DNA from: Thermanaeromonas sp. C210
GTDB lineage: Bacteria; Bacillota; DSM-521; Neomoorellales; Neomoorellaceae
DNA length: 64,000 nucleotides
Assembly (NCBI RefSeq): GCF_013167955.1
Contig: NZ_BLWF01000002.1
Location: forward strand, 157,175-221,174
Reading direction: 5' to 3'
This document shows positions 26,124 to 35,754 of this stretch, piece after piece. A program made the position numbers and the translations under genes. The notes below the pieces were generated by a model, which was not told the DNA's origin, ran no database searches, and saw only the letters and a program-made list of their open reading frames with translations. Each line of letters starts with the position of its first letter. The stretch's first letter is position 1.

Positions 26124-27560
26124 CTACTTGATCAGGCCGAACTGCTGCATGATGGAGATCACGGCCATACCCAGCAGGAAGAGGCCGGAGAGGATAACAC
26201 AGGTGGTGAGGACGGGACCCATGTGGTATTCTTTGGGAAGAACCTTCCTCTCCGTCCATACCTGGGCCAGGCACCAGATCCCGCAGGTCAGGCTGCCGCC
26301 TATCATGGTCGCGTAGGTTACCATAGTGGTAAAGGTCAGGCCCAACCAGTTGTAGGCCAGCCCGGCCAGGACCATGTAGGCCCATACCCACTTGGCTATT
26401 CCGTCTTTACCGGCATCGCGGATAACTTTGAAGGCCGGAGCAAAGGATTCGTAGGTAGTGGCCGGATACAGCTCGAAAACACTGTAGATGGTCCCCCAAA
26501 GGGCGCACCATATACCGACGTAGTACAGGTAAAGGAGGGAAGGATGAAGCTGGGTTAGGAACAAAGCCTGGTGTTCCATGAGCTGGGTGCCCGCCGGCAC
26601 GAGCTGGGCGGGATGGAGCAAGGTAGCGCCCAGGATGGTAACCGCCGCCGTGATTATCAGCAGGGCGCCGAAGCTCACCACGGCGTCCGTCGCCGGGGCC
26701 CTGAGCCAGGTCCGGGCCTTCTTCACCTCTTCTTCTTCCACGGGCAGGGCGAATTTTGCCTTGGGATCGGCAGCCAATAGTTTCTCCTGGATTTCCGCCA
26801 GGTTGGGCAGGCCCAGGGCTCCCCACCCCTTATTGCGGTAGAGTCCCACATATCCGATGTAGTCATAAGTGCCGCCGCCTATGGCCCCCACGTAACCCAC
26901 CAGCTCTATCCACAGCTTGCGGTTGGCCACGTCGGGATACTTTTCGATGACCCACGGCTCATAGCCGGAGGGGATGGTGGGGAAAAGCCCCAGGAAGGCC
27001 TGGACCCAATCCGGCCTGGCCGCAAAAACCCCTACCAGAAAGGCTACTACCATGGTGACGACAATGGTGGTCTGGGCCTTCTCCACCCAGTTGTAGCTGC
27101 CTATAACCGCAATAATTAAAGTCCCTATGATATAGATGGTCGCCCACCACTTAATACCCAGGACACCCGTCCACTTGGTAGTAATATCCCCCAATAAGTT
27201 GGCGAGCCCGCCCACCCAGGAGGGGAAACAAATTATGGTCAATATGCCCATCATAACGGGAAACCAGTTCTTGGGGCCGGGAAAGATCTGACCCCAGCGC
27301 GTCATGGGGTGCTCGCCCGTTAAGACCACATAACGAGTACCGCTAATGGCCATGAACCCTTTGGAGAGGGCGCCCAGTAGGAGGCACCAGAGTACGGCGT
27401 AGCCGAAAAGGGCGCCCCCGCGGGGAGCGAAAAAGACCTCGCCGCTTCCTACGGTCGCCGAAGCCAGGATGAAGCCCGGTCCGAGGAAGGCCAGAAGCCC
27501 TTTCCATCCCATCTTGAGCCGCGGATCGGGCTCCGGATACTTAAACAGGCTATTGGCCAA
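26124..27560 (-). CDS. Nramp-fold permease lacking canonical metal-binding motifs
   Basis: About 478 aa with around 11-12 membrane helices. Helix 1 reads GPGFILASATVGSGEVFF, aligning with the Nramp GPGF start, but the canonical DPGN metal motif is replaced by GSGE. The helix-6 MPH motif is absent; the corresponding segment is VGAIGGGTYDYIGYVGLY. It belongs to the divergent Nramp-like outgroup rather than true Mn/Fe transporters. It is the only large transporter in the 24-kb catabolic block. TTG at 27560 is 8 bases from AGGAGG; the GTG at 27569 lies inside that site. Confidence 0.85.
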   Translation of the reverse strand: MANSLFKYPEPDPRLKMGWKGLLAFLGPGFILASATVGSGEVFFAPRGGALFGYAVLWCLLLGALSKGFMAISGTRYVVLTGEHPMTRWGQIFPGPKNWFPVMMGILTIICFPSWVGGLANLLGDITTKWTGVLGIKWWATIYIIGTLIIAVIGSYNWVEKAQTTIVVTMVVAFLVGVFAARPDWVQAFLGLFPTIPSGYEPWVIEKYPDVANRKLWIELVGYVGAIGGGTYDYIGYVGLYRNKGWGALGLPNLAEIQEKLLAADPKAKFALPVEEEEVKKARTWLRAPATDAVVSFGALLIITAAVTILGATLLHPAQLVPAGTQLMEHQALFLTQLHPSLLYLYYVGIWCALWGTIYSVFELYPATTYESFAPAFKVIRDAGKDGIAKWVWAYMVLAGLAYNWLGLTFTTMVTYATMIGGSLTCGIWCLAQVWTERKVLPKEYHMGPVLTTCVILSGLFLLGMAVISIMQQFGLIK

Positions 27561-27796
27561 TTCGTGCACCTCCTAAAATTTGGCTTTTTACTTTTTTAGT
27601 TTTAAATCAGACATCGGAGGACCACTTCCCGTTAGTTTCATCGCGATCCCCTACGGCGCTGCCATCACCTCCTTTGCCCCAATACGTAAGGAACCACCCC
27701 CCTCCTCTCTTTTGGCCCCTTAAGGCCTTTGGCCTGGCCGCCGACCCCGGTCCCTCGGTCCCCGCCTATAACCGCCGTTTTGCGGTGGGAGACCCG

Positions 27797-28264
27797 CTAC
27801 GTTTCTCCGGCCCGGCCCACCGTTCCTTCGATGAGGCTGACCGCCTTCCGGCACCTTAAGAAAGCGTAAGTAGCGTAACTCACCAGGGCCAGAATTATCA
27901 GGATAAAAGGCGTCCGGAAAAAGGCGGCCATCAGCCCGGTTACCACCCAGCCGGCGATGGCGATGTTCCTCCACCCCTTTTCCAGACGGCGGTAGTAGGC
28001 GAGCATCTCGGCCAGCTCGGCCTTGGCCGCAGCGGGATAAAGGCTACCGGTCCGGACCCGCGCCTCGGTTTGCGGAGCAGGCCCACCGTCGCGCTGCCGG
28101 AGGAGCTTATTCAGGTAGTACAGCGATAGCAAGGCGAAAAGGGCGGCCAGGAAGTAGTTACCCTCCATGAGGGTGCTCAGGGCTAAGCCGGCAAAGCCTG
28201 CCAGGGCTATCCCCCGGGCCAGGAGCAATCCCCGTGGCTTCTGGCTAGTAGTACTGCGCCTCAA
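27797..28264 (-). CDS. Small four-helix membrane protein, unknown
   Basis: 155 aa. Two hydrophobic segments (about residues 14-31 and 37-54) are followed by a soluble middle and two more (about 99-117 and 118-135). The start overlaps the end of the FGGY kinase gene by 20 bp and the Nramp-like permease gene follows on the same strand, so it is co-transcribed. It may be a membrane partner of the permease. No family recognised. Confidence 0.65.
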   Translation of the reverse strand: MRRSTTSQKPRGLLLARGIALAGFAGLALSTLMEGNYFLAALFALLSLYYLNKLLRQRDGGPAPQTEARVRTGSLYPAAAKAELAEMLAYYRRLEKGWRNIAIAGWVVTGLMAAFFRTPFILIILALVSYATYAFLRCRKAVSLIEGTVGRAGET

Positions 28265-29789
28265 TTTCCTTCAACTCCCGGAAACAGTCTTTAAGGCGCG
28301 GATATAAGCTTTTATATAACTTATAAGCAGCCTTATATATATCCTTATTCTGGTAATTAGGAAAATATGATTTGTATCCCTTTACCGCCGCCCGCAGGGC
28401 GTCTTTATAGTCACCGTACACGCTGGCGGCCATCCCTCCCAGCATGGCGGCGCCAAGGACGGCCGTCTCGTGGAATTCCAACACCCTTATCTCCTTGCCG
28501 GTGATATCCGCCCTCAGTTGAGCCCAAAAATCGTTCTTACCTCCCTTTCCCACCACTGCAATGGTTTTCACTTCCCTCCCCAACAGTTCTTCCGCCACTT
28601 CCAAGTTAGCCTTTAAGCCGTAGCTCCCGCCTTCGAGAACCGCCCGGATAAGGTCGTTCTTAGTGGTTTTGAGGTGAAGCCCGAAGAATATTCCCCTGGC
28701 ATGAGGGTCCCAGATGGGGCTTCTCTCACCCGACATATAGGGGAGGAATACTACCCCCCGGGCCCCCGGCCGCGAACGGGCGGCTTCCGCGCACAGCACG
28801 TCGTAGGCGTCCAGCCCGCTCAATTCGGCCACGTGTTTTTCCGTGGAACCCAGGACATCCCTCGCCCACCGGAAGGCCGCGCCTACCGCCACCATGGCTC
28901 CCATGCCCAGCCACCTCCCAGGAACTACGTGGCACCGGTTGAGAAACCGCGCTTCGAAAAGGGGCTTGGCAAAACATACGGCCAGGACGTCTGAAGTGCC
29001 TGAAGTCTCAAAGACGTCCCCTTCTTCTGTAATTCCTGCGGCAAAGGCAGAACAGGCGCTGTCCGCTCCTCCCATGGCCACCGGTATACCCGTGGGCAAC
29101 CCCAGTATCTCGGCGCCCCTTTCGTCTAGTCGGCCTACCCTTTCGTGGGAGGGGATAAGTTCGGGCAACTTGGTCATTTCTACCTCGTAGGCTTCGCAAA
29201 GGGTCGGGGACCACTTCAAGGTAGTTCGCTGGTTGAAGAGGCCGGTGAGGGAAGCATTGGAATAATCTATCCCGAACCTTCCTGTCAGGGCTCCTGCCAG
29301 GTAGGTATTGGCGTGTCCAAAGAACCTGGTTGACCGGTAAACTTCCGGCTCGTGCTCCTTCAGCCAGCGAATACTGGTACCGGATATGGTACCCGCCGCC
29401 ACCCTATTCCCGCTCTCTTGGAGAAACCACTCCAGGGGCCTGCGTTCTTGAATGGCAGAAGCTTCCTGCCAGGACCGGGTATCCAGGTAGAGGATGGCGG
29501 GACGCAGGGGCTCACCGGCGTCATTTAGGGCCACCAGGGAAGGGCACATGTTGCTTAGACCTATGCCTACGACTTCGCGGTCGCGGATTTTCTCCTTTAT
29601 TCTGTCCATGCAGATTCGTATTTTTTCCAGCCAGTCCCCGGGGTGGGATTCGGCCCACCCCGGGCCGGGGAAGGAGAGGTCCAGGGGCTCCGTAGCCAGG
29701 GCCACGAGCCGGCCGTCAAGGTTAAAAGCTCCTACCTTGACGCCTCCGCCACCCACGTCTATACCGAGGAGAAGTTCCCGCGCCTCCAC
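28245..29789 (-). CDS. FGGY-family carbohydrate kinase (second)
   Basis: 514 aa. LLLGIDVGGGGVKVGAFNLDG is the N-terminal phosphate loop; AMGGADSACSAFAAGI and FLPYMSGERSPIWDPHARGIFFGL are the second-domain signatures; VVGKGGKNDFWAQLRADITG follows. It shares the SPIWDxxARGIFFGL block with the kinase at 19045-20547, so the two are paralogues, perhaps with different substrates or anomers. GTG start. It lies just downstream of the class I aldolase gene. Confidence 0.9.
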   Translation of the reverse strand: MEARELLLGIDVGGGGVKVGAFNLDGRLVALATEPLDLSFPGPGWAESHPGDWLEKIRICMDRIKEKIRDREVVGIGLSNMCPSLVALNDAGEPLRPAILYLDTRSWQEASAIQERRPLEWFLQESGNRVAAGTISGTSIRWLKEHEPEVYRSTRFFGHANTYLAGALTGRFGIDYSNASLTGLFNQRTTLKWSPTLCEAYEVEMTKLPELIPSHERVGRLDERGAEILGLPTGIPVAMGGADSACSAFAAGITEEGDVFETSGTSDVLAVCFAKPLFEARFLNRCHVVPGRWLGMGAMVAVGAAFRWARDVLGSTEKHVAELSGLDAYDVLCAEAARSRPGARGVVFLPYMSGERSPIWDPHARGIFFGLHLKTTKNDLIRAVLEGGSYGLKANLEVAEELLGREVKTIAVVGKGGKNDFWAQLRADITGKEIRVLEFHETAVLGAAMLGGMAASVYGDYKDALRAAVKGYKSYFPNYQNKDIYKAAYKLYKSLYPRLKDCFRELKEIEAQYY

Positions 29790-29805
29790 TTAGTTCACTT
29801 CCCCT

Positions 29806-30606
29806 TTATTTTTCTTCCAGTAGGGCTACGGCTTCTTCCGGCGTCTTCCCTTCGTGAATTATGCTTTGCAAGGCCCGTACGATGCCAGGGATGTTGTCGT
29901 GCTGCCAGATGTTGCGGCCGTAGGTGACGCCGGCCGCGCCCGCCCTTAGGGCATCGTAGGTCATCTGGAATAGTTCCCGCGCACTATCCATTTTGGGCCC
30001 TCCCGCCACTACCACCCTGGCGGGGCAGGCCTCCACCACCCGGGCAAAGGTTTCGGGAGATCCCGTGTACCAGGTCTTGATAATATCTACTCCCAGCTCG
30101 GCGCCAACCCGGGCGCAGTAGCTTATATGCTCGACTTTGTAACGCTCTTCTTCGGGTATGAGGTTGCCCCCGGGGTAGATATGGGCTATCAGGGGAAGGC
30201 CCAGGCTGGCGGCTTCTTTAGATATGCGTCCCAGTTCCTTTAACATTTCGGGCTGTCTTTCGTCGCCCAGCATGACCCCCACCGATATGGCATCGGCCCC
30301 TAACCTTATGGCCTCCTCCGCGTCGGCGTAGGTGACGTCATAGTTCTTGTGAAAGGGCGAAAACCCCGAAGCCTTCATTATGAGGGCCACCCTCCCGGCA
30401 TAGGGGTGAAACAGCCGCGCGGCTATGCCCTTGTTCAGGGTTACGGCATCCACCCCCGCCTCCACCACTGCTTTAAGCTTTGCGCCGACATTCTCTATCC
30501 CCGGCAGCACTCCCCTGTTCACGCCGTGGTCAAAGGCCACTACGAATATTCGTTTAGACCTGCTATTCAGCAGCCGTTCCAGGCGAATCTGTTTTCCTAA
30601 TTCCAT
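29806..30606 (-). CDS. Class I (archaeal-type) fructose-bisphosphate aldolase/DeoC-LacD family aldolase
   Basis: 266 aa. FVVAFDHGVNRGVLPGIEN is the family opening. The Schiff-base lysine sits in VDIIKTWYTGSPETF, and VVVAGGPKMDSARELF with GVTYGRNIWQHDN forms the phosphate-binding end of the barrel. It cleaves or forms a phosphorylated ketose, consistent with receiving the product of a neighbouring kinase. A relative makes the AroA' precursor in archaea, but the context argues for sugar catabolism. TAAGGAGG lies before the ATG. Confidence 0.88.
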   Translation of the reverse strand: MELGKQIRLERLLNSRSKRIFVVAFDHGVNRGVLPGIENVGAKLKAVVEAGVDAVTLNKGIAARLFHPYAGRVALIMKASGFSPFHKNYDVTYADAEEAIRLGADAISVGVMLGDERQPEMLKELGRISKEAASLGLPLIAHIYPGGNLIPEEERYKVEHISYCARVGAELGVDIIKTWYTGSPETFARVVEACPARVVVAGGPKMDSARELFQMTYDALRAGAAGVTYGRNIWQHDNIPGIVRALQSIIHEGKTPEEAVALLEEK

Positions 30607-30619
30607 GGACCCTTCCTCC

Positions 30620-31657
30620 TTAGCGGGGTTCGATTATTACTTTAAGGCCCTCCCCCGAACGCGCCACTTCCAGGGCTTGAGCTATGTCCTTCAGGGCAAA
30701 CCGGTGGGATATAAGCTGCTTTAAGTCTATCCGCCCGGCCTTTACCAGGTGCATGGCCTGGATAAAGTCCTGGCGAGTCGAGGCGCTGGCCCCCGTAACC
30801 AATATTTCGTTGTAGTGGATGGTGTTGGCGTCGATAACGCTCGTTTCCCCTTCCGGGAAGCCGGCGAAAAGGCTGACCCTACCTCCCTTGCGCACGGCTT
30901 TAAAAACGTCGTTAACCTGGCCCGGCACCCCTACGGCCATGATGGCCACGTCAAAGCCCATGTCCGTTTCGCGCCGCGCCACCTCGGCTAGGGACATCTC
31001 GGCCGGGTCTACCACGACGTCCGCCCCTGCTTCTAAGGCTAACCTGCGGCGCCGGGCCGAAAGCTCGCTGACTACTATTTTGCCGGCCCCCTTGGCCCGG
31101 GCCAGCATAAGATGCATAAGGCCTATGGGGCCGGACCCCATAATGAGTACCGCATCCCCGGCCCCCACACCGACTTTCCTCTGGCCGTTCAGGCAGCAGG
31201 AGAGGGGTTCAAGCAAGGCTGCCTCCTCCGGGCTCACGCCGGGGGGGAGGTGGAATACGTTGCCGCTGGCCAGGGCGACGGCGGGTATCCGCACGTATTC
31301 CGCAAAACCTCCGTCGAATTCATATCCCAGGGCCTGCCGGTTGGCGCATACATTCTCCAGGCCCGTCCGGCAGTACAGGCAGTTCCGGCAGGGTATTATG
31401 GGCGCCACGGCGACCCCCTGCCCGGGTTTAAAGTCTTTTACCCCGGCCCCAACGGCGGCCACCTCACCGGCAAACTCGTGGCCTATCACCGAAGGGTAGC
31501 GAACTCCGCGGGTTTTCTTGCCCGCGATAATGCGCAAATCCGTCCCGCATATGGCCGCGGTCCCCACCTTGACGAGAATCTCTTCGTCTCCGATAACGGG
31601 CTCCGGGTAATCGGTGACCTCCAGGTGGCCCGGGCCGTAAAGGACTGCCGCTAACAT
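30620..31657 (-). CDS. Zinc-dependent medium-chain dehydrogenase (second)
   Basis: 345 aa. Catalytic zinc ligands in ICGTDLR and GHEFAGEV; structural zinc cluster CRNCLYCRTGLENVC; Rossmann GSGPIGL. It resembles the first dehydrogenase (20642-21667) along its length, including the shared HYNE/HYRE segment before a GSSAST/GASAST turn. This is probably an ancient duplication within the block. Confidence 0.9.
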   Translation of the reverse strand: MLAAVLYGPGHLEVTDYPEPVIGDEEILVKVGTAAICGTDLRIIAGKKTRGVRYPSVIGHEFAGEVAAVGAGVKDFKPGQGVAVAPIIPCRNCLYCRTGLENVCANRQALGYEFDGGFAEYVRIPAVALASGNVFHLPPGVSPEEAALLEPLSCCLNGQRKVGVGAGDAVLIMGSGPIGLMHLMLARAKGAGKIVVSELSARRRRLALEAGADVVVDPAEMSLAEVARRETDMGFDVAIMAVGVPGQVNDVFKAVRKGGRVSLFAGFPEGETSVIDANTIHYNEILVTGASASTRQDFIQAMHLVKAGRIDLKQLISHRFALKDIAQALEVARSGEGLKVIIEPR

Positions 31658-31665
31658 GGGATCTT

Positions 31666-32697
31666 TTATGCCTCCTGTACTACTATCACGCTTTTGATAA
31701 CTTCTGCCCTGTTATTAATGGTGAATTCCAGGGCCTCCCCCACCTGCGACAATGGGAAGGTATGGGTTACGAGGCCTTCCAGTTTATCTCCGTATCGACG
31801 ACCGAGGCTTAAGGCCGCGGGGAATTGGTTTACGTAGCGGAAGCTCCCCACCAGGGAAAGGCCGGTGCGGGTAATGATATCTATGTTTAAGGGAACCTCG
31901 CCCCCTCCTATGCCCACGAAGACCACCCGTCCTCCCCGCCTGACGGCCTTCAAGGCCAGTTCCACTCCCTCCCTGCTCCCTGAAGTTTCGTAGACGACAT
32001 CCAAACCCCTACCCCGGGTGTTGGCCCTGATCTCCTCCGCCGTGGAAGGATGGCCGCCATACAGGTATTCGGCCCCCAGTTCGCCGGCCTTGCCCAGGCG
32101 CCGCGTATAGACCTCGACGGCATGTACCTCACAGCCGAGGCTATGGGCGGCCAGGACGGTGGACAGCCCCACCGGCCCGCAGCCGATTACTCCCACCGCC
32201 GTTCCGGGGCGGGCCAGGCCGTGGGACACGGCCTGGCAGGCTATGGCCAGCGGTTCTACCAGAGTAGCCGCCCTGAAGCTCAAACCTGCAGGTATTTTGT
32301 AGAGGTGGGTAACCGGCCACGCAACGAATTCGGCCATTCCCCCGTCTTCTTCCCCGATGCCCATGAACCGCTGGGAGGGACAGAGGTTATATCTTCCCTC
32401 TTTGCAAAATTCGCATTGCCCGCAGGAGTATCCGGGCTCCAACACTACCCCGGTTTCGAGGAGGTCCGGGCTCACCCCCGCGCCCACGTCGACCACTTCA
32501 CCGGCAATTTCATGCCCCAGTACCAAGGGTCTACTTAAGGTTGTATTGCCTATGCGGCCGCGGCCGTAAAGGTGAAGGTCGCTGCCGCATATGCCCACGG
32601 CTTTAACTTTAATCAAAGCCTCGCCCGGTCCGGGCCGGGGTTCCGGCCGCTCCTCGATAACGATATTCCTTACACCTCTTAATACGGCTACCCTCAC
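31666..32697 (-). CDS. Zinc-dependent medium-chain dehydrogenase (third)
   Basis: 343 aa from GTG 32697, which sits 8 bases from a GGGGG tract; the ATG at 32715 lacks a site. Motifs: ICGSDLH and GHEIAGEV catalytic zinc; structural zinc CGQCEFCKEGRYNLC; Rossmann GCGPVGL. It is closer to the butanediol/sorbitol dehydrogenase branch than its two neighbours. The 9-bp gap to the next gene indicates one transcript. Confidence 0.9.
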   Translation of the reverse strand: MRVAVLRGVRNIVIEERPEPRPGPGEALIKVKAVGICGSDLHLYGRGRIGNTTLSRPLVLGHEIAGEVVDVGAGVSPDLLETGVVLEPGYSCGQCEFCKEGRYNLCPSQRFMGIGEEDGGMAEFVAWPVTHLYKIPAGLSFRAATLVEPLAIACQAVSHGLARPGTAVGVIGCGPVGLSTVLAAHSLGCEVHAVEVYTRRLGKAGELGAEYLYGGHPSTAEEIRANTRGRGLDVVYETSGSREGVELALKAVRRGGRVVFVGIGGGEVPLNIDIITRTGLSLVGSFRYVNQFPAALSLGRRYGDKLEGLVTHTFPLSQVGEALEFTINNRAEVIKSVIVVQEA

Positions 32698-32715
32698 CTG
32701 GGTACCCCCTAACAT

Positions 32716-32923
32716 CTCCGGTTTAGGGCTCTGGTGGAAGCTACTGGTAATGGTAAGTTGTCATACACCTTTGTTCCTTGGAAAAATTGTATTGCACGTA
32801 CCATGCCACCACTTGTCCTTATTCAATTCTCGGGCCGTATAGGTTTGCCGGGCATGGCTTTCTCACCCTATTTCTCACGTTTTTATCACAGCATTTCTCA
32901 CGAGCGGCCCCTTTACTTGTCGG
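32716..32923 (-). other. Intergenic region, possible internal promoter/operator
   Basis: No gene. On the + strand 32755-32768 reads AGTTGTCATACACC, which resembles the FadR-type TTGTnnnACA core seen at 18953-18967. A second partial copy, TTGTATTGCACG, lies near 32787. These could let the downstream dehydrogenase and aldolase genes respond to the same GntR protein. Confidence 0.3.
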
Positions 32924-33676
32924 CTAGCCCGCCGTCCAGCCGCCGTCCACCAGGATATTGGCCCCTGTGATGTAGCTGGCCCGGGGAGAGGCCAGGAAGA
33001 GAATGACTTCCGCCACTTCCTCCGGCGAGCCCGGCCTCCCCAAAAGGGTGCGCGAGGTAATCAGTTGGTGCCACTTAGGGTCGGCCAGTACCCTTTCCAC
33101 CATGGGAGTGCTGATAAAAGCCGGGGAGACGGCGTTTACCCTTATATTGTATTTAGCCCACTCTACGGCCAGGGCTTTAGTCAGCTGCCTCACACCGCCC
33201 TTGGTGGCCGCATAAATGGAGCGCTCGGGCAGGACTTCCTCGCTCTGGATGGAGGCTAGGTTGACAATGGCACCTCCTCCCCGCTCAATCATGTGCCTGC
33301 CCACCTCCAGGCAGGTGAAAAAGGTCCCCTTGAGATTGATGTCCACCATGAAATTCCAATCTTCCTCCGTGTACTCCACGGCCGGCTTGCGGATATTGAC
33401 TCCGGCGCAGTTAACCAGGATGTCGATTCGGTCAAACTCTTCGAGAACCGCCTTTACCATCCGCCTGATGTCCTCACCCTTGGAAACATCGGCCGCTATA
33501 GCCACCGCCCGGTAGCCCTGCTGCGCCAGCTCCGCCGCGCAGTCCCGCCCTTCGGCCTCACTGCGGTTGACGATAACGCAAGCGGCTCCTTCCTGGCAGA
33601 ACCGGCGAACCGTAGCCCTGCCTATACCCTTACTCCCGCCCGTCACCAAGGCGACCCGGCCCGTGAACTCACCCAT
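32924..33676 (-). CDS. Short-chain dehydrogenase/reductase (FabG-like)
   Basis: 250 aa. NAD(P) motif VTGGSKGIGRATV; NCAGVN; catalytic Ser in LASIQS and YAATKGG (YxxxK); C-terminal FLASPRASYITGANILVDGGW. This is the classical SDR layout used for sugar alcohols and gluconate-type substrates as well as fatty acids. GAGGGTGA lies upstream of the ATG at 33676; the frame's upstream GTG at 33685 overlaps that site. Confidence 0.92.
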   Translation of the reverse strand: MGEFTGRVALVTGGSKGIGRATVRRFCQEGAACVIVNRSEAEGRDCAAELAQQGYRAVAIAADVSKGEDIRRMVKAVLEEFDRIDILVNCAGVNIRKPAVEYTEEDWNFMVDINLKGTFFTCLEVGRHMIERGGGAIVNLASIQSEEVLPERSIYAATKGGVRQLTKALAVEWAKYNIRVNAVSPAFISTPMVERVLADPKWHQLITSRTLLGRPGSPEEVAEVILFLASPRASYITGANILVDGGWTAG

Positions 33677-33690
33677 AAAAATCACCCTCG

Positions 33691-34839
33691 TTACAAAGCC
33701 TTTTTGTAGATCTCGATGATGTCTCCCTTGGACGGCTGGCGCGGATTGAGGGGAACGTTCCCACTGGTTAGTGCTTCATCGGCCAGCATACCCAGGTGCT
33801 CTTCCCGGACACCGAAAGCACCCAGCCCTTCAACTATGCCTATGTCGGCCATTAACTCCTTAACCGCCTTTACCGACCTAGCGGCGGCTTCCATAACGGG
33901 CAGGCCTCCGGTGGGCTCACCGAAAAGGGCGGCGATTTCGGCAAACTTCTCCGGGTTACCCATCAGGTTATATTCCATCACGTGGGGCAACAGGATGGCG
34001 TTGCTCAAGCCGTGGGGAATGCCGAAATGGGCTCCGGCGGGTTGTGACATGGCATGGACCAGACCCAGCCGGGTGGAATTGAAGGCCAGGGCGGCTATGG
34101 TGCTGGCCATGAGCATGTCTTCCCTGGCTTGTAGGTTGGTACCCCTGGCCACCGCCTTCCGGAGGCTCCGGGCTATAAGCTTGATGGCCTGGAGGGCCAA
34201 GGCTTCGGAAATATAGTGGCTGTTAACGTTGACGTAAGATTCCACGGCGTGGGTAAGGGCATCCATACCCGTAGAGGCAGTTAAATGGGGGGGTAAGCCC
34301 ACCGTCAATTCGGGATCCAGGATGGCCAGCACCGGCATGAGCATGTAGCTACCCACCGGCGCCTTCATTTTGGTCTGGGCATCTGTGATGACAGTGAACA
34401 TGGTGATCTCACTGCCCGTCCCGGCCGTAGTGGGGACGGCCACTACGGGAAGGGGTTTGTTTTTCAGCTTGCCGACGCCGGTGTAATCTGTGATCCGTCC
34501 CTCATTGGTAACCATGGCCGCAAAGGCTTTAGCGCAATCGAGGGCACTCCCGCCGCCTACCCCCAAAACTACATCACAACCGCTCTTCCTGAGATACTCC
34601 GTACCCACTTCGATTATGTCGCTGGTGGGCTCGGGTTTGATGTCTTCGTATACCGTAAACTCCAGGCCGGCCTCTTTTAAGGAGGTCGTTATTCCCTTCA
34701 GCAACCCGGCCTGCTTTACCCCCGGATCACAAACTACGAATACCTTGCTGGCCCCCAACTCTTTAAGCTTTTCCCCTGTGTGCCTGGACGCACCGCATCC
34801 GAAAAAAAGCTCGGTAGGAAGTTTGTAGACCCCTAACAC
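33691..34839 (-). CDS. Iron-containing alcohol dehydrogenase (first)
   Basis: 382 aa. GGGSALDCAKAFAAM and TTAGTGSEIT nucleotide/substrate loops. Iron ligands sit in GMDALTHAVESYV (Asp, His) and HFGIPHGLSNAILLPHVMEYN (His, His). Group III butanol/lactaldehyde-type ADH: reduces or oxidises aldehydes and alcohols with NAD(P). It is nearly the same length and very similar in sequence to the gene at 36001-37149, with a DapA-like aldolase gene between them. GGGAGGTG lies before the GTG start. Confidence 0.92.
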   Translation of the reverse strand: MLGVYKLPTELFFGCGASRHTGEKLKELGASKVFVVCDPGVKQAGLLKGITTSLKEAGLEFTVYEDIKPEPTSDIIEVGTEYLRKSGCDVVLGVGGGSALDCAKAFAAMVTNEGRITDYTGVGKLKNKPLPVVAVPTTAGTGSEITMFTVITDAQTKMKAPVGSYMLMPVLAILDPELTVGLPPHLTASTGMDALTHAVESYVNVNSHYISEALALQAIKLIARSLRKAVARGTNLQAREDMLMASTIAALAFNSTRLGLVHAMSQPAGAHFGIPHGLSNAILLPHVMEYNLMGNPEKFAEIAALFGEPTGGLPVMEAAARSVKAVKELMADIGIVEGLGAFGVREEHLGMLADEALTSGNVPLNPRQPSKGDIIEIYKKAL

Positions 34840-34869
34840 AGTCCCCCACCTCCCGGGAAGATTAACCCC

Positions 34870-35754
34870 TTAGCGGATTTCTACCAGTCCGGTACGCACT
34901 AGGATGTTCCGGAGTTCCTCCCGCTCTTCCGGGGCCAAGGGCAACAAAGGCGGGCGCGGGTCCCCACCGTAAAGACCCACCATGTCCATGGCCGCCTTGA
35001 GGCCCGCCACACCCCAGCGAGTGGTCACCGCGGCGTTGATTTCCAGGAGTTTCAGTTGCAGAACCCGGGCGGCTTCCATATCTCCGGCCTCATAATATTC
35101 CTGTACTTGGGCGCATTCATTGGGCAGCACGTTGGCTAAGGCCAGGGTACCACCCCTGGCTCCCAAGGCCAGGGCCGGCAGCAAAAAACTCGCCGAACCG
35201 GCAAAAACGGCGAAATCAGGTGGGGTGTTGTTGATAATCTCGGCGATCTGTACGATATTGCCCCCGCTGTCCTTGATGCCGATAATGTTGGGATGGGCAG
35301 CCAGTTCGGCTACCAGCCTGGAAGACATATTAATGCCGGTATTCCGCGGCATGTTGTAGAGGATCACCGGCACAGGGGAGGCATCGGCCACGTCGAAGAA
35401 GTATTTTTTGAGGGCCCTGTCGTTATAACTGCCCTTGTAATAGCTGGGAGTCACCACCAGCACTGCATCGACCCCTGCTGCCGCCGCCTTCTTGGAAAGC
35501 CTTACCGTCTCCCGGGTAGATTCGGCGCCCGTACCGGCCACCACCGCTTTGCGGCCCGCCACCTTTTCGCAGCAAAAACTAATGAGCCTCTCCTTTTCTG
35601 CAGGGTCTAGGAGTACGAACTCGCCGTTGGAACCCAAAACCACAATACCCGCCAGCTTGGAAGCCACCCAGAATTGTAAATTGGCCTCCAACTTGTCATA
35701 CGCCACTTCTTCCCCTTCAAAGGGCGTGGCAATGGGAGCGTAAATCCCCCGCAA
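34870..35754 (-). CDS. DapA/KDG-aldolase-family lyase
   Basis: 294 aa. Pyruvate-lyase barrel: GSNGEFVLLDPAEKERL in place of the GTTGE loop (GSNGE is common in 2-keto-sugar-acid and HpaI/YagE-type members rather than true DapA), YNMPRNTG with the catalytic Tyr, and GIKDSGG with the Schiff-base Lys. It most likely splits or forms a 2-keto-3-deoxy sugar acid, yielding pyruvate plus an aldehyde that adjacent alcohol dehydrogenases or the AOR could use (inference). TTG at 35754 follows GGGAGGTG at good spacing. Confidence 0.85.
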   Translation of the reverse strand: MRGIYAPIATPFEGEEVAYDKLEANLQFWVASKLAGIVVLGSNGEFVLLDPAEKERLISFCCEKVAGRKAVVAGTGAESTRETVRLSKKAAAAGVDAVLVVTPSYYKGSYNDRALKKYFFDVADASPVPVILYNMPRNTGINMSSRLVAELAAHPNIIGIKDSGGNIVQIAEIINNTPPDFAVFAGSASFLLPALALGARGGTLALANVLPNECAQVQEYYEAGDMEAARVLQLKLLEINAAVTTRWGVAGLKAAMDMVGLYGGDPRPPLLPLAPEEREELRNILVRTGLVEIR

